64,000 nt of DNA from Rhizobium tropici CIAT 899. GTDB taxonomy: Bacteria > Pseudomonadota > Alphaproteobacteria > Rhizobiales > Rhizobiaceae. The stretch covers positions 1,558,374 to 1,622,373 of the forward strand of contig NC_020062.1 of assembly GCF_000330885.1 (NCBI RefSeq). Reading direction: 5' to 3'. Under the pieces are notes generated by a model. It did no database searches and had not been told where the DNA came from. It saw nothing but the letters and a program-made list of their open reading frames with translations. Of this stretch, positions 46,475 through 54,319 are shown piece after piece (the stretch's first letter is position 1; the number at the start of each line of letters is the position of its first letter). The translations under genes were made by a program, and so were the position numbers.

Positions 46475-47095
46475 CTAAGCCGCGCTGCGGCTTGGCCGGC
46501 AAAGTCGCAGCAGCGCAAGCACCAGAAGATTGACCAAGATGATTGCTGCGATAGCGGCAGGCGCTGCTGTATTCGGCGCCAATATCTGTTGACGCAACAA
46601 ATAACCCGATACCAGAAACGGCGTATTCCAGATCAATGCGCCGCAGAATGTCGCGATGGCAAAGCCTGGCGCCGGCACGGCGAGCACGCCTGCCGGCAAT
46701 GCCATATAGGCGCGAACGACAGGCACAAGCTGGCCGAAGAGCGTGGCCCGCATGGGGTGACCATGATAATTGCGCTTCAGGCGCAGATACCACTCTTCTT
46801 TAATCTCCAGACGCCGGGTCATTCTCAGCACGACGAGGTCGCCACGCTCAGGTCCCAGCCAACGGCCTATTCCATACCAGAACAGCGAGCCTGCCATTGA
46901 ACCGGCAGCGGTAGCGGCTATCACTGCGGGCAAATCAACTGGGTGGGCGACACCCAGCATGCCGATCATCAAGAACAGGGCGATCGATGGTAGGATGGGG
47001 ACAAGCTTCTCGATCGCGGAACATAGTGCAAGACCAAGCAGTCCCCATGCCGCCAGATCGGGCAGGATATCCAACAGATAGGAGGAGCCGCTCAT
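46475..47095 (-). CDS. DedA family membrane protein
   Basis: 206 residues with about five hydrophobic segments. It has the VTT/DedA core: the N-terminal acidic Glu before a Pro-rich helix (SAIEKLVPILPSIALFL), the Gly-rich AGSMAGSLFWYGIGRWLG near residue 65, and FGQLVPVVRAYMALPAG with the family Arg near residue 120. DedA proteins act as lipid-carrier or phospholipid flippases and support envelope homeostasis. The start overlaps the stop of the PmtA-like gene (ATGA), pointing to a linked lipid function. Confidence 0.85.
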   Translation of the reverse strand: MSGSSYLLDILPDLAAWGLLGLALCSAIEKLVPILPSIALFLMIGMLGVAHPVDLPAVIAATAAGSMAGSLFWYGIGRWLGPERGDLVVLRMTRRLEIKEEWYLRLKRNYHGHPMRATLFGQLVPVVRAYMALPAGVLAVPAPGFAIATFCGALIWNTPFLVSGYLLRQQILAPNTAAPAAIAAIILVNLLVLALLRLCRPSRSAA

Positions 47096-47682
47096 GTGGC
47101 AGTAGCCGGAGAATTTATCGGCCTGCGGCGGACGATCTTGTAGACCCTGGCAGGCGGAAAGTTGCGAAGCACCTGGCCCTGCAGCGTTGCCTTGAAACCA
47201 AACCGGTCAAGCAGGCGGTGCGGTATCGGACAGCGCAGGCCATAGGTGAACTGATAGAGCGCCCCGCCCTCGCGCAGTCTCGCCGAGACCGCGGTCAAAA
47301 TGGCAATGACCGTCTTCGGCGACATGTTGAGCAGCGGCAATCCGCTGATGGCACAGCCAAACTGCTCTCCTTCCGGCAGGCCGTAAGCATCAAGCCGTGC
47401 AGCATCGGCGCAGATGACACGGGCATCAGGAAACCGCTGGCGAAGCATGCTGGCAAAACTATCAGCGGATTCAATCAGCGTAATATCGCTTTCGCATATG
47501 CCGCGTGCGAGAAGGGCTCGTGTGAACACTCCCGTGCCCGGGCCAAGCTCGAGAACCGGTCCCGCCGAAGGACCGATTTCGCTTGTAATCAGATCGGCCA
47601 GCACCGGGCCGGAGGGGGCAATCGCTCCCACCATGCGCGGATTGGTCAGCAGAGTTCGCAGAAATAATGATGTGTTTGACAT
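47092..47682 (-). CDS. PmtA-like phospholipid N-methyltransferase
   Basis: 196 residues. It opens with FLRTLLTNPRMVGAIAPSG, the amphipathic N-terminus typical of small PmtA/KsgA-like phospholipid methyltransferases. The SAM motif is VLELGPGTGVFTRALL near residue 43. AAISGLPLLNM-like residues (CAISGLPLLNM) form motif IV near residue 113. The likely reaction is methylation of phosphatidylethanolamine toward phosphatidylcholine, a normal rhizobial route. A GCGGGAA site lies upstream of the ATG at 47682. It is 96 bases downstream of the histidine kinase and overlaps dedA. Confidence 0.78.
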   Translation of the reverse strand: MSNTSLFLRTLLTNPRMVGAIAPSGPVLADLITSEIGPSAGPVLELGPGTGVFTRALLARGICESDITLIESADSFASMLRQRFPDARVICADAARLDAYGLPEGEQFGCAISGLPLLNMSPKTVIAILTAVSARLREGGALYQFTYGLRCPIPHRLLDRFGFKATLQGQVLRNFPPARVYKIVRRRPINSPATAT

Positions 47683-47778
47683 GTGTTCCCGCCAATACGG
47701 CCTCAGGAGATTCGCCTGCACGACAGGCTTTTCCTAGGGGGAGCCGATTGCGAGAACATTGCATCGGGAGCCGATAGG

Positions 47779-49134
47779 CTATTCGGCCATCGGAAAGCTT
47801 AATCTGAAGGCCGCGCCACCCGTCGGTCCATCGAGGACACAGACCTTTCCACCATGGAGCCTGGCAATTTCCTCGACGAGGTTCAGCCCGAGGCCGAACC
47901 CCTTAGTGCGTCCCTGGAGACGATGAAACGGCTCGAAGATACGGTCCCGTTCTTCCTCCGGGATACCGCTTCCTTCGTCGCTTACGGTGATGCCGGTGGC
48001 GCGAGCGACATTGACGGTGATCCTGCCACGGCGGCCACCATGCTGGATCGCGTTCTGTACGAGGTTGGTCACGGCCCGCTCGATGGCCATGCGATCGCCA
48101 AGGACTTCCACGGCCTCCTCGTCCTTGATGAAGCAGGGTTCATAATTGGCGGCGATCGCGAGCGGCGCTAGTTCTGAAACGACGTGTTCAGCGACCTCCA
48201 CGAGATCAACCGAAACCGGCTCAAAGCGGTGATTGAGGCGCTGAAGATCGAGGAACTGCTCGGCAAGCGTCGCAAGGCGGACGGTATCTTCGAAGAGCCG
48301 CTCCTTCAAAGGGCCTGCCGGCAGGCCATCGAGACGTGCCTGCAGGATCGCAACCGGGGTCCGCCATTCATGGGCAAGATGGGAGAAAAGACGCTTCTGC
48401 CGCTCATAGCCTTCGTCCAGCCGCCTCAGCGCATCATTGACGGCTTCGACAAGCGGCAGGATTTCACGCGGGACATCGTCGACCGGCAGCCGCGTCCCCT
48501 GGCGATTGATATCGATCTGCCCGGCGCGGGCAACGGCGGAATCCAGCGAGGAAAAAGCGCGGCGAACCACGAGCGGTGCTGCAATCATCGTTGCGATCGC
48601 CGTGACGATCAACAGCGGCAGAAGGGCGCTGAAGAAGACGATGCCGACCGCACCAAGGATGCGGACCGTCGACACGGTACCGTCCACGCCCGTCAGAACC
48701 TGGATCTCGCCAGCCGGAGACGACACCCATTGCAGCCGGGCAGCGGGTACGGTGCTGCCACCGAGATTGCTGCCGAAACGGGCCTGTCCGATGCCGTCGA
48801 GCGCAGCGCCGAACGCTGCATAGGCCGGCGGCGCGTTTCCGCCCTTGATTGTGGCGCCGCTGCGATCGCGCACGACGAACCAGAGACCTGGCAGGTTCTC
48901 GCGCCGCGCCAAAAGCGCCGATGTTTCTGTCAGTACAAGGGCGCCATTCTGATCGCGGCCAATCGACCGAGAGATGGCATCGATGGTCTCGTCTTCCGGC
49001 TGAAGCGAGATAAAGCTGCCGGTCGCCCACAAGGCGGCGACGATGAGCATCGCAAGCAGCGACAGGAAAATCGCCTGCAGGAATGACAGGTGCGATACGA
49101 GACGCCATCGCAGGGAAGGCTGGCTTGCGCTCAT
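47779..49134 (-). CDS. Two-component sensor histidine kinase, OmpR-partner type
   Basis: 451 residues. Helix 1 is at about 15-40 and helix 2 at about 165-190, with a periplasmic sensor of roughly 120 residues between them. HAMP follows, then HisKA with the phospho-His in FSHLAHEWRTPVAIL. The HATPase has N-box NLVQNAIQHGG and G-boxes SDEGSGIPEEE and GFGLGLNLVEEI. It overlaps the response regulator stop by four bases (ATGA). The periplasmic domain shows no known ligand. It probably controls lipid or envelope genes such as the downstream pmtA-like/dedA pair. Confidence 0.87.
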   Translation of the reverse strand: MSASQPSLRWRLVSHLSFLQAIFLSLLAMLIVAALWATGSFISLQPEDETIDAISRSIGRDQNGALVLTETSALLARRENLPGLWFVVRDRSGATIKGGNAPPAYAAFGAALDGIGQARFGSNLGGSTVPAARLQWVSSPAGEIQVLTGVDGTVSTVRILGAVGIVFFSALLPLLIVTAIATMIAAPLVVRRAFSSLDSAVARAGQIDINRQGTRLPVDDVPREILPLVEAVNDALRRLDEGYERQKRLFSHLAHEWRTPVAILQARLDGLPAGPLKERLFEDTVRLATLAEQFLDLQRLNHRFEPVSVDLVEVAEHVVSELAPLAIAANYEPCFIKDEEAVEVLGDRMAIERAVTNLVQNAIQHGGRRGRITVNVARATGITVSDEGSGIPEEERDRIFEPFHRLQGRTKGFGLGLNLVEEIARLHGGKVCVLDGPTGGAAFRLSFPMAE

Positions 49135-49805
49135 GATTTCAGTCTCATCAGATAGCCGATGCCGCGAACGGGATGGATCTCCAGGCCGGACTCCACGGAG
49201 GCAAGCTTGCGACGAAGACGGGAGATATGCGCATCCAGCGTATTCGACTGGATATCTTCGCTGAATCCGTAAACGGCCTCTTCCAGAGCATGGCGCGGTA
49301 CCGTGCGGCCAAGCCGGCGCGCAAGCGCCTCGAAGACCAGAACTTCCCGGCGCGGCAATTCGAGCCGCTCGCCCTCAATCAGGATATCGTGGCATCCGAA
49401 GTCATAGGACAGCCTGCCGAAATTCACCACCTCGGTCCGCAACTCGCCGGGGCGTCTCAGAATGGCGCGCAATCGCGCCAGCAGTTCTTCAATGGCAAAT
49501 GGTTTGACGATGTAATCGTCGGCGCCGGTATCGAGACCACCGATGCGATCGCCGAGATCGCCGCGCGCCGTCAACACGATGACGGGCGTATCGATGCCGG
49601 CAGCCCTCAGCTTTGGAATGATCGACAAGCCATCTCCATCCGGAACCTGCCGGTCGAGAAGAATGGCATCATAAGGGAGATTTATCGCAGCCTCTTCGGC
49701 ATCTGCCAGCATCGACACGTGATCGACGACGGCATCGCGAGCCCGCAATGCAGCGCTCAGCGCCGCAGCCATTTCCGGCTCGTCCTCTAGCAACAAGATC
49801 CGCAA
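49131..49805 (-). CDS. OmpR-family response regulator
   Basis: About 224 residues. The receiver domain has the acidic pair LLLEDEPEM at the start, the phospho-acceptor Asp in AILLDRQVPDGDGL and the Lys of VKPFAIEE. The C-terminal winged helix ends HISRLRRKLASVESGLEIH and VRGIGYLM. I start at the TTG at 49805, since family proteins begin M-R-I-L-L-L-E-D and GGGGA lies upstream; an ATG at 49841 would add 12 residues with no resemblance. It is translationally coupled to the kinase. Confidence 0.85.
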   Translation of the reverse strand: MRILLLEDEPEMAAALSAALRARDAVVDHVSMLADAEEAAINLPYDAILLDRQVPDGDGLSIIPKLRAAGIDTPVIVLTARGDLGDRIGGLDTGADDYIVKPFAIEELLARLRAILRRPGELRTEVVNFGRLSYDFGCHDILIEGERLELPRREVLVFEALARRLGRTVPRHALEEAVYGFSEDIQSNTLDAHISRLRRKLASVESGLEIHPVRGIGYLMRLKS

Positions 49806-49966
49806 TGAACCATCCCCACAAATGGAACGACTGCATTGCATAAGCGGATTGCGGGAAGATTGCGACCCTCTCCTGGCGGCACATCATTATTCACTGGAGA
49901 ATTCAAACCGATATGCTGCCGGCACGGGAAGATATCGGCCAGTTTCGGCTTTCGACGCCAGTCAGG

Positions 49967-50017
49967 TCGCAGGGGAAGGCATCGCCTCCCCCTGCGATAT
50001 CCGCCGCGCGGCGGATA
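49967..50017. repeat. Two tandem palindromes
   Basis: The first hairpin, 49967-49997, has arms TCGCAGGGG and CCCCTGCGA with inner arms AGGC/GCCT, one mismatch and a 3-base loop (13 pairs in all). Immediately after it comes a perfect 20-base palindrome, TATCCGCCGCGCGGCGGATA (49998-50017). The rest of 49806-50160 shows no gene. It lies 144 bases after the DUF1127 gene's stop and about 160 bases before the response-regulator start, all on the minus strand. It could be a terminator pair, an operator or a repeat element. Confidence 0.7.
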
Positions 50018-50160
50018 GGTAAGCTACAGCGGACGGAGTAGCGAGCCCACCATGCAAATGGTTTCCCGCCCGTCCCGATTTCGCTGCCGCACCGCCATTC
50101 TCGAACCAACAGAGATCGAGAAGGACGAGCCGTAAAGCGTCCATCTGCATCAAACCCACC

Positions 50161-50403
50161 TCATTTAAGGCGGCTCACATGCAACGCCAGCAAGCTGCGA
50201 TAATCCAGCCCTTCCTCACGCTCGGGAAGGCCGATATCACGAAGCTGATAATTCGATAATCCGGATACCCCCTCATAGATCTGCCGCCGTTTCCAGGCGA
50301 CAAACAACAGGGCGCGTGCAGTCCTCCAGACACCGAATTTCTGGTACAGTTCATCGATCGTTGCCGCCAAACTCTCGGCAACTATAAATTGTGAATGAGT
50401 CAT
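50161..50403 (-). CDS. DUF1127 domain-containing small protein
   Basis: 80 residues. The C-terminal YEGVSGLSNYQLRDIGLPE is the DUF1127 signature (short arginine-rich-type proteins of Rhizobiales). The middle part has ATIDELYQKFGVWRTARALL, helical and amphipathic. Short DUF1127 proteins in rhizobia and Agrobacterium have been linked to RNA turnover and metabolism, but this longer form is not characterised to my knowledge. AGGAAA precedes the ATG at 50403. Confidence 0.8.
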   Translation of the reverse strand: MTHSQFIVAESLAATIDELYQKFGVWRTARALLFVAWKRRQIYEGVSGLSNYQLRDIGLPEREEGLDYRSLLALHVSRLK

Positions 50404-50834
50404 CGTTTTTCCTGGCGCAATCACGCGACCAGGTCCTCTTGAAGCTTGACCGACTTCAGGAGCGGATGCGTCAACGACGCACCAAGTTATTCCCTGGGCA
50501 GGTCATATAGGTTTAATGGGAAAACGCCTAAGCGGCGACAGATAAAGCTTTTTAAAGCCTTAATTATAGAATCGTCGTGCAGTTGGTGCAGCGCACACCA
50601 AGGCCATCGACATCATTCCGCCGGAGACGTATGTAAACATATGTAGATTATGCATGTCACGCCTCCCTGTTCGATTTGCGGATGGGCGTATCATACGCGA
50701 GATTCGGAAATCGGCAACCCCACAATTTCGAATTGCAAATATCCGGCACGATATGTTGCATCAAAGCAACGGTGATGACGGTGTCAAATCGGCTGCAAAG
50801 CAGATCCGACGACGAGCAGAACTTTCAGAGCTCA
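50404..50834. other. Intergenic region, 431 bases
   Basis: It lies between the DUF1127 gene and the 3' end of the radical SAM gene (both on the minus strand). It is A/T-richer than coding sequence around it. It should hold the DUF1127 promoter and perhaps the radical SAM terminator, but I see no clear hairpin and no supported gene. An sRNA cannot be excluded by eye. Confidence 0.35.
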
Positions 50835-52394
50835 CTAGAACGAATTGACGATACCGCCGCCGGTGCGCATCTGCTGCACCATGATATGGGCATGGTAGTG
50901 CATGGCGCATTTGATGGCATAGATTTGCAGGATGACGGGAGAGCGCCGATGCCGCAGGAGATTGAAAAGCCGTGCACGGTAAGTGGCGCGCAAATCCGCC
51001 TCCTTCACCCGGCGCATCAGCCGGAGGAAAATCCCGACCGCCTCGAGGGCCCATGTCGTGTTGAGCGCCAGCAAACGCAGCGGATGGCGGCGCAGATGGC
51101 GTAAGCGGGTACTTTCCGGTTCGATACGCGCATCGATGTAAAGCGCATCCAGCCTATCGAAATAGGCGGCCGGCTCATGCAGATCGCTCAAGACCGAAAG
51201 ATATCCGTCCCGCAAGGTTTCGCGCGAAAGCTTGAGCGGGATGACATTGGTGCCGTAGGCGGGCGGATCGTCATGATCGAGGCGCCCTTCCTTGGCGAGG
51301 CGTGTATAGAGCGGCGTCTTCGGGATCGCCGCCAGCATGCCGATCATGGCGTTGACGATGCGCGCATCCCTGATGAAGACCCGCTGCGCATCGAAAATGG
51401 TCGCATCGTCGCTGTCGAAGCCCAGAATCATGCCGCACCAGACTTCCATGCCGGTCTGCTGGATCGTGTGGATTTTCTCCAGCATCGTCCCGCCCTTGCG
51501 CAGGTTCTGCAGCTTCCTGGTTTCGCGCAACGCCTCCTCGTTCGGCGTCTCGATGCCGATGAAGACGGTGCGGATATTGGCATCGACCATCAGCTGCATC
51601 AGTTCGGCATCGTCAGCCAGATCAATCGACGCCTCCGTCAGGAACGTCATCGGGTAATGATGGCGCTCCTGCCAGGCGACGACATCACGCAACACTTCCT
51701 TGATCGCCTTCTTGTTGCCGATGAGATTGTCGTCGACGATAAAAGCCGTATCCATTCCGGACGCAAGCAGGGCCTCCATCTCGGCAATGATCTGTGTGCT
51801 GGTCTTGATGCGCGGCTTGCGGCCGAACACCACGATGATATCGCAGAAATCGCAGGTAAACGGACAGCCGCGCGAGAACTGGATGCTGCCAACAGCATAT
51901 TCGTCCATCTTCAGGAGATCGAAGCGCGGCACGGGCACCTTGCTCATATCCGTCTTGTCAGCCTGTTCGTAGCGCCGGGCATGATGGCCTTCCTGCCATT
52001 CAGCCAGGAATTTGGGCCAGGTCTCTTCCGCCTCGCCGATGAAGGAGACATCGGCGAGGTTGCCGAAATAATCCTCCTTGACCGTAACCCAAGGTCCGCC
52101 GACGACGGTGAAACAGTTGCGCCGTTTGAGCTCGGTCAGGATTTCCGTCATACGAAAGCGCTGGACGATCATCCCCGTCAGCGCAACGATATCAGCCTTC
52201 TCGCACAGGCCGTAATCTATCGGCTCGATGTTCTCGTCCACCAGAGTGACGGTATGTTCGGCCGGCGTCAGCGCCGCCAGCAAAGGCAGGCAGGCCACCG
52301 GAAGGTTAGCTTTGACATCGAACAGCGGCAGAGCGTGCTCCATGCCCCAGTAGGAGGTTTCGAAACGCGGATTGATGATGACGATATGAGCCAT
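50835..52394 (-). CDS. B12-binding domain radical SAM protein
   Basis: 519 residues. The N-terminal cobalamin-binding Rossmann region (about 1-150) reads IVIINPRFETSYWGME and later VVGGPWVTVKEDYFG. The radical SAM core (about 165-390) has the [4Fe-4S] motif SRGCPFTCDFCDI (C-x3-C-x2-C) near residue 175, and VFIGIETPNEEALRETRK. A C-terminal region of the DUF4070 type (IPKTPLYTRLAKEGRL onward) follows. Such enzymes methylate unreactive carbons or rearrange lipids and natural products. HpnP, the hopanoid C2 methylase, is a relative, but this one does not have HpnP's N-terminus. Isolated, no operon partner. Confidence 0.85.
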   Translation of the reverse strand: MAHIVIINPRFETSYWGMEHALPLFDVKANLPVACLPLLAALTPAEHTVTLVDENIEPIDYGLCEKADIVALTGMIVQRFRMTEILTELKRRNCFTVVGGPWVTVKEDYFGNLADVSFIGEAEETWPKFLAEWQEGHHARRYEQADKTDMSKVPVPRFDLLKMDEYAVGSIQFSRGCPFTCDFCDIIVVFGRKPRIKTSTQIIAEMEALLASGMDTAFIVDDNLIGNKKAIKEVLRDVVAWQERHHYPMTFLTEASIDLADDAELMQLMVDANIRTVFIGIETPNEEALRETRKLQNLRKGGTMLEKIHTIQQTGMEVWCGMILGFDSDDATIFDAQRVFIRDARIVNAMIGMLAAIPKTPLYTRLAKEGRLDHDDPPAYGTNVIPLKLSRETLRDGYLSVLSDLHEPAAYFDRLDALYIDARIEPESTRLRHLRRHPLRLLALNTTWALEAVGIFLRLMRRVKEADLRATYRARLFNLLRHRRSPVILQIYAIKCAMHYHAHIMVQQMRTGGGIVNSF

Positions 52395-52749
52395 TGAATG
52401 GTCCGCTCCATGATATGGATCTGGTTCGGTATTGCTTTGAGCCTGTATGTCATTTGCGGCTGCATGCGCCGGCCTTACGGCTGCGAAGCAGGGTTTTCCA
52501 GCATCGAGGCGGCTGTCTTAGCAGCCCTATATGAGCTCAGGATTAAATTCGGGATGCTGACGACGCCATTGCCTCCTGGCGATCTCGTCGGCAGGTACCC
52601 ATAAACATGGTTTGCAATGCCGATAAAAATTTTTGCGGCGGCAATGTCGAAATCGTCCCGATGCAATCGTCTTTATTCCAGACAGCCGCGAAAGGAGATT
52701 ATCCTATCTTTCGCGCCTTGAGCTGAACCGGATGAAGGGAGCTGCAAAA
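52395..52749. other. Intergenic region between divergent genes, 355 bases
   Basis: It contains the promoters of the radical SAM gene (minus) and the MFS gene (plus). A short hairpin is possible at GGCTG/CAGCC near 52510-52525. No supported gene is seen; a reading from 52633 continuous with the MFS gene is probably untranslated leader. Confidence 0.35.
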
Positions 52750-53949
52750 ATGAGTTCGTCCTATCGTTGGGTGATCGTTGGCGCCGGTGCGCTGATGACC
52801 TGTGTTGCGCTCGGCGCGATGTTTTCCCTCGCGATCTTTCAGGTGCCGATTGCCGCCGATACAGGCTGGTCGCATGCCGGCATCGCCGCCGCCATGACGC
52901 TGAATTTCCTGACCATGGGCCTCGGCGCCTTTGCCTGGGGAGCCGCAAGCGATCGCTTCGGCATCCGCATCGTGGTGGTGATAGGCGCGCTGCTGCTTGG
53001 GCTGGCGCTTGTCCTGGCAAGCCGGGCGAGCTCGCTTCTGCAATTCCAGCTGACCTACGGCATTCTCGTCGGCCTTGCCGCCAGCGCCTTCTTCGCACCG
53101 ATGATCGCGGCGACAACCGCCTGGTTCGACAAGGGCAGAGGTCTTGCGGTGTCCCTGGTCTCAGCCGGCATGGGCGTCGCGCCGATGACGGTGTCCCCTT
53201 TCGCCCGCTACCTGATTTCGGCTTACGATTGGCGTTTTGCCATGCTTGTCATCGGCGTCATGGCCTGGGTTCTGCTGATACCGGCGGCGCTCCTGGTGCG
53301 GCGAGCACCTGTTCTTGCCGAAGCTACCGGCTTGGGCGGGCAGAGGGAAGAACGGAGCCTGCCTCTCGGGCGGATCTTCCGCTCGCCGCAGTTCCTCGTG
53401 CTCGGCGCGACCTTCTTTGCCTGCTGTGCAGCCCATTCCGGACCGATCTTCCACATGGTCAGTTACGCCACCATCTGTGGTGTGGGGCCGATGGCGGCGG
53501 TCAGCATCTACAGTGTCGAGGGCCTTGCGGGTCTTGGCGGCCGTCTCCTTTACGGGACGCTGGCGGACAGGCTCGGTGTGAAACCGGTGCTGGTCGCCGG
53601 CCTCTTGGTGCAGGCGGCGGCACTTGCCACCTATCTGCTGGTCAGCGAACTCGGCGAATTCTATGCGCTGGCGGTCGTCTTCGGCAGCGCCTATGGCGGC
53701 GTGATGCCGCTTTATGCCGTGCTGGCGCGCGAATATTTCGGGCCGCGCGTCATCGGCACCGTCTTTGGAGCGGCATCGATGCTCTCAAGCATCGGCATGG
53801 CCGCCGGACCTCTGATCGGCGGCTGGATCTTCGATACCTTCGCCAATTATTCCTGGCTCTTCATCGGCTCGTCGATGGTGGGGCTGGGGGCGGCCGCGAT
53901 CGCGCTTGCCTTTCCGCCAATGCGGCGCCTGCAGCTGCAGCCGGCTTGA
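52750..53949 (+). CDS. MFS transporter
   Basis: 399 residues, 12 helices. The ATG at 52750 has GGGAG nine bases upstream, and the first helix starts RWVIVGAGALMTCVALGAMF. The inner loop motif GAASDRFGIRIVVVIG after helix 2 and the matching YGTLADRLGVKPVLVAG in the second half mark it as MFS. Similarity is to OFA-like/monocarboxylate permeases. A longer in-frame reading starts at 52633 but lacks support. Substrate unknown. Confidence 0.83.
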   Translation: MSSSYRWVIVGAGALMTCVALGAMFSLAIFQVPIAADTGWSHAGIAAAMTLNFLTMGLGAFAWGAASDRFGIRIVVVIGALLLGLALVLASRASSLLQFQLTYGILVGLAASAFFAPMIAATTAWFDKGRGLAVSLVSAGMGVAPMTVSPFARYLISAYDWRFAMLVIGVMAWVLLIPAALLVRRAPVLAEATGLGGQREERSLPLGRIFRSPQFLVLGATFFACCAAHSGPIFHMVSYATICGVGPMAAVSIYSVEGLAGLGGRLLYGTLADRLGVKPVLVAGLLVQAAALATYLLVSELGEFYALAVVFGSAYGGVMPLYAVLAREYFGPRVIGTVFGAASMLSSIGMAAGPLIGGWIFDTFANYSWLFIGSSMVGLGAAAIALAFPPMRRLQLQPA

Positions 53950-54319
53950 AACAAGCCGAAGACGACCCGAATCCGCTTCTGTGAACCGTGCCGGGTGCGT
54001 CATATTTCGCCGCGCCCGGCAGCACTTTTCACGGCGGCAGGCCCCTGCCGTTAGGCTGGGCGATGACATATCCATATTTCTTGATACTTACACACAGATT
54101 TTCATAAGCAGCAGCGGTTGCAGCCATTGCAATTTTCAATTTTTGCCCAACACTCACATATGCATCAGGTGCGTGATCTCCTGGGGGAGGAAATCAGGAG
54201 AGCATCCACTGGCGCGACTTTCCGCGCCCATCGGCAGGAAGGTCCTGCGTAATGTCATTATGGGGGACATGACACGGGTCTTTTGACCATGTCCCTGGTG
54301 CAATTGGGAGGATTGATTT
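53950..54319 (+). other. Intergenic region with terminator hairpin
   Basis: 370 bases. A small hairpin with arms CGGCTTG/CAAGCCG overlaps the end of the MFS gene (53942-53958). A second inverted repeat, TGCCGGG (53989-53995) and CCCGGCA (54015-54021), followed by GCACTTTTC, is a likely rho-independent terminator for it. The rest should carry the promoter of the next MFS gene, including a GGGAGGA ribosome site at 54305-54311. No gene seen. Confidence 0.5.

Noticed and set aside
50404..50834. Short open frames of 60-66 residues as small genes
   Set aside because: No ribosome binding site, no hydrophobic or conserved features and no neighbours that would support them.
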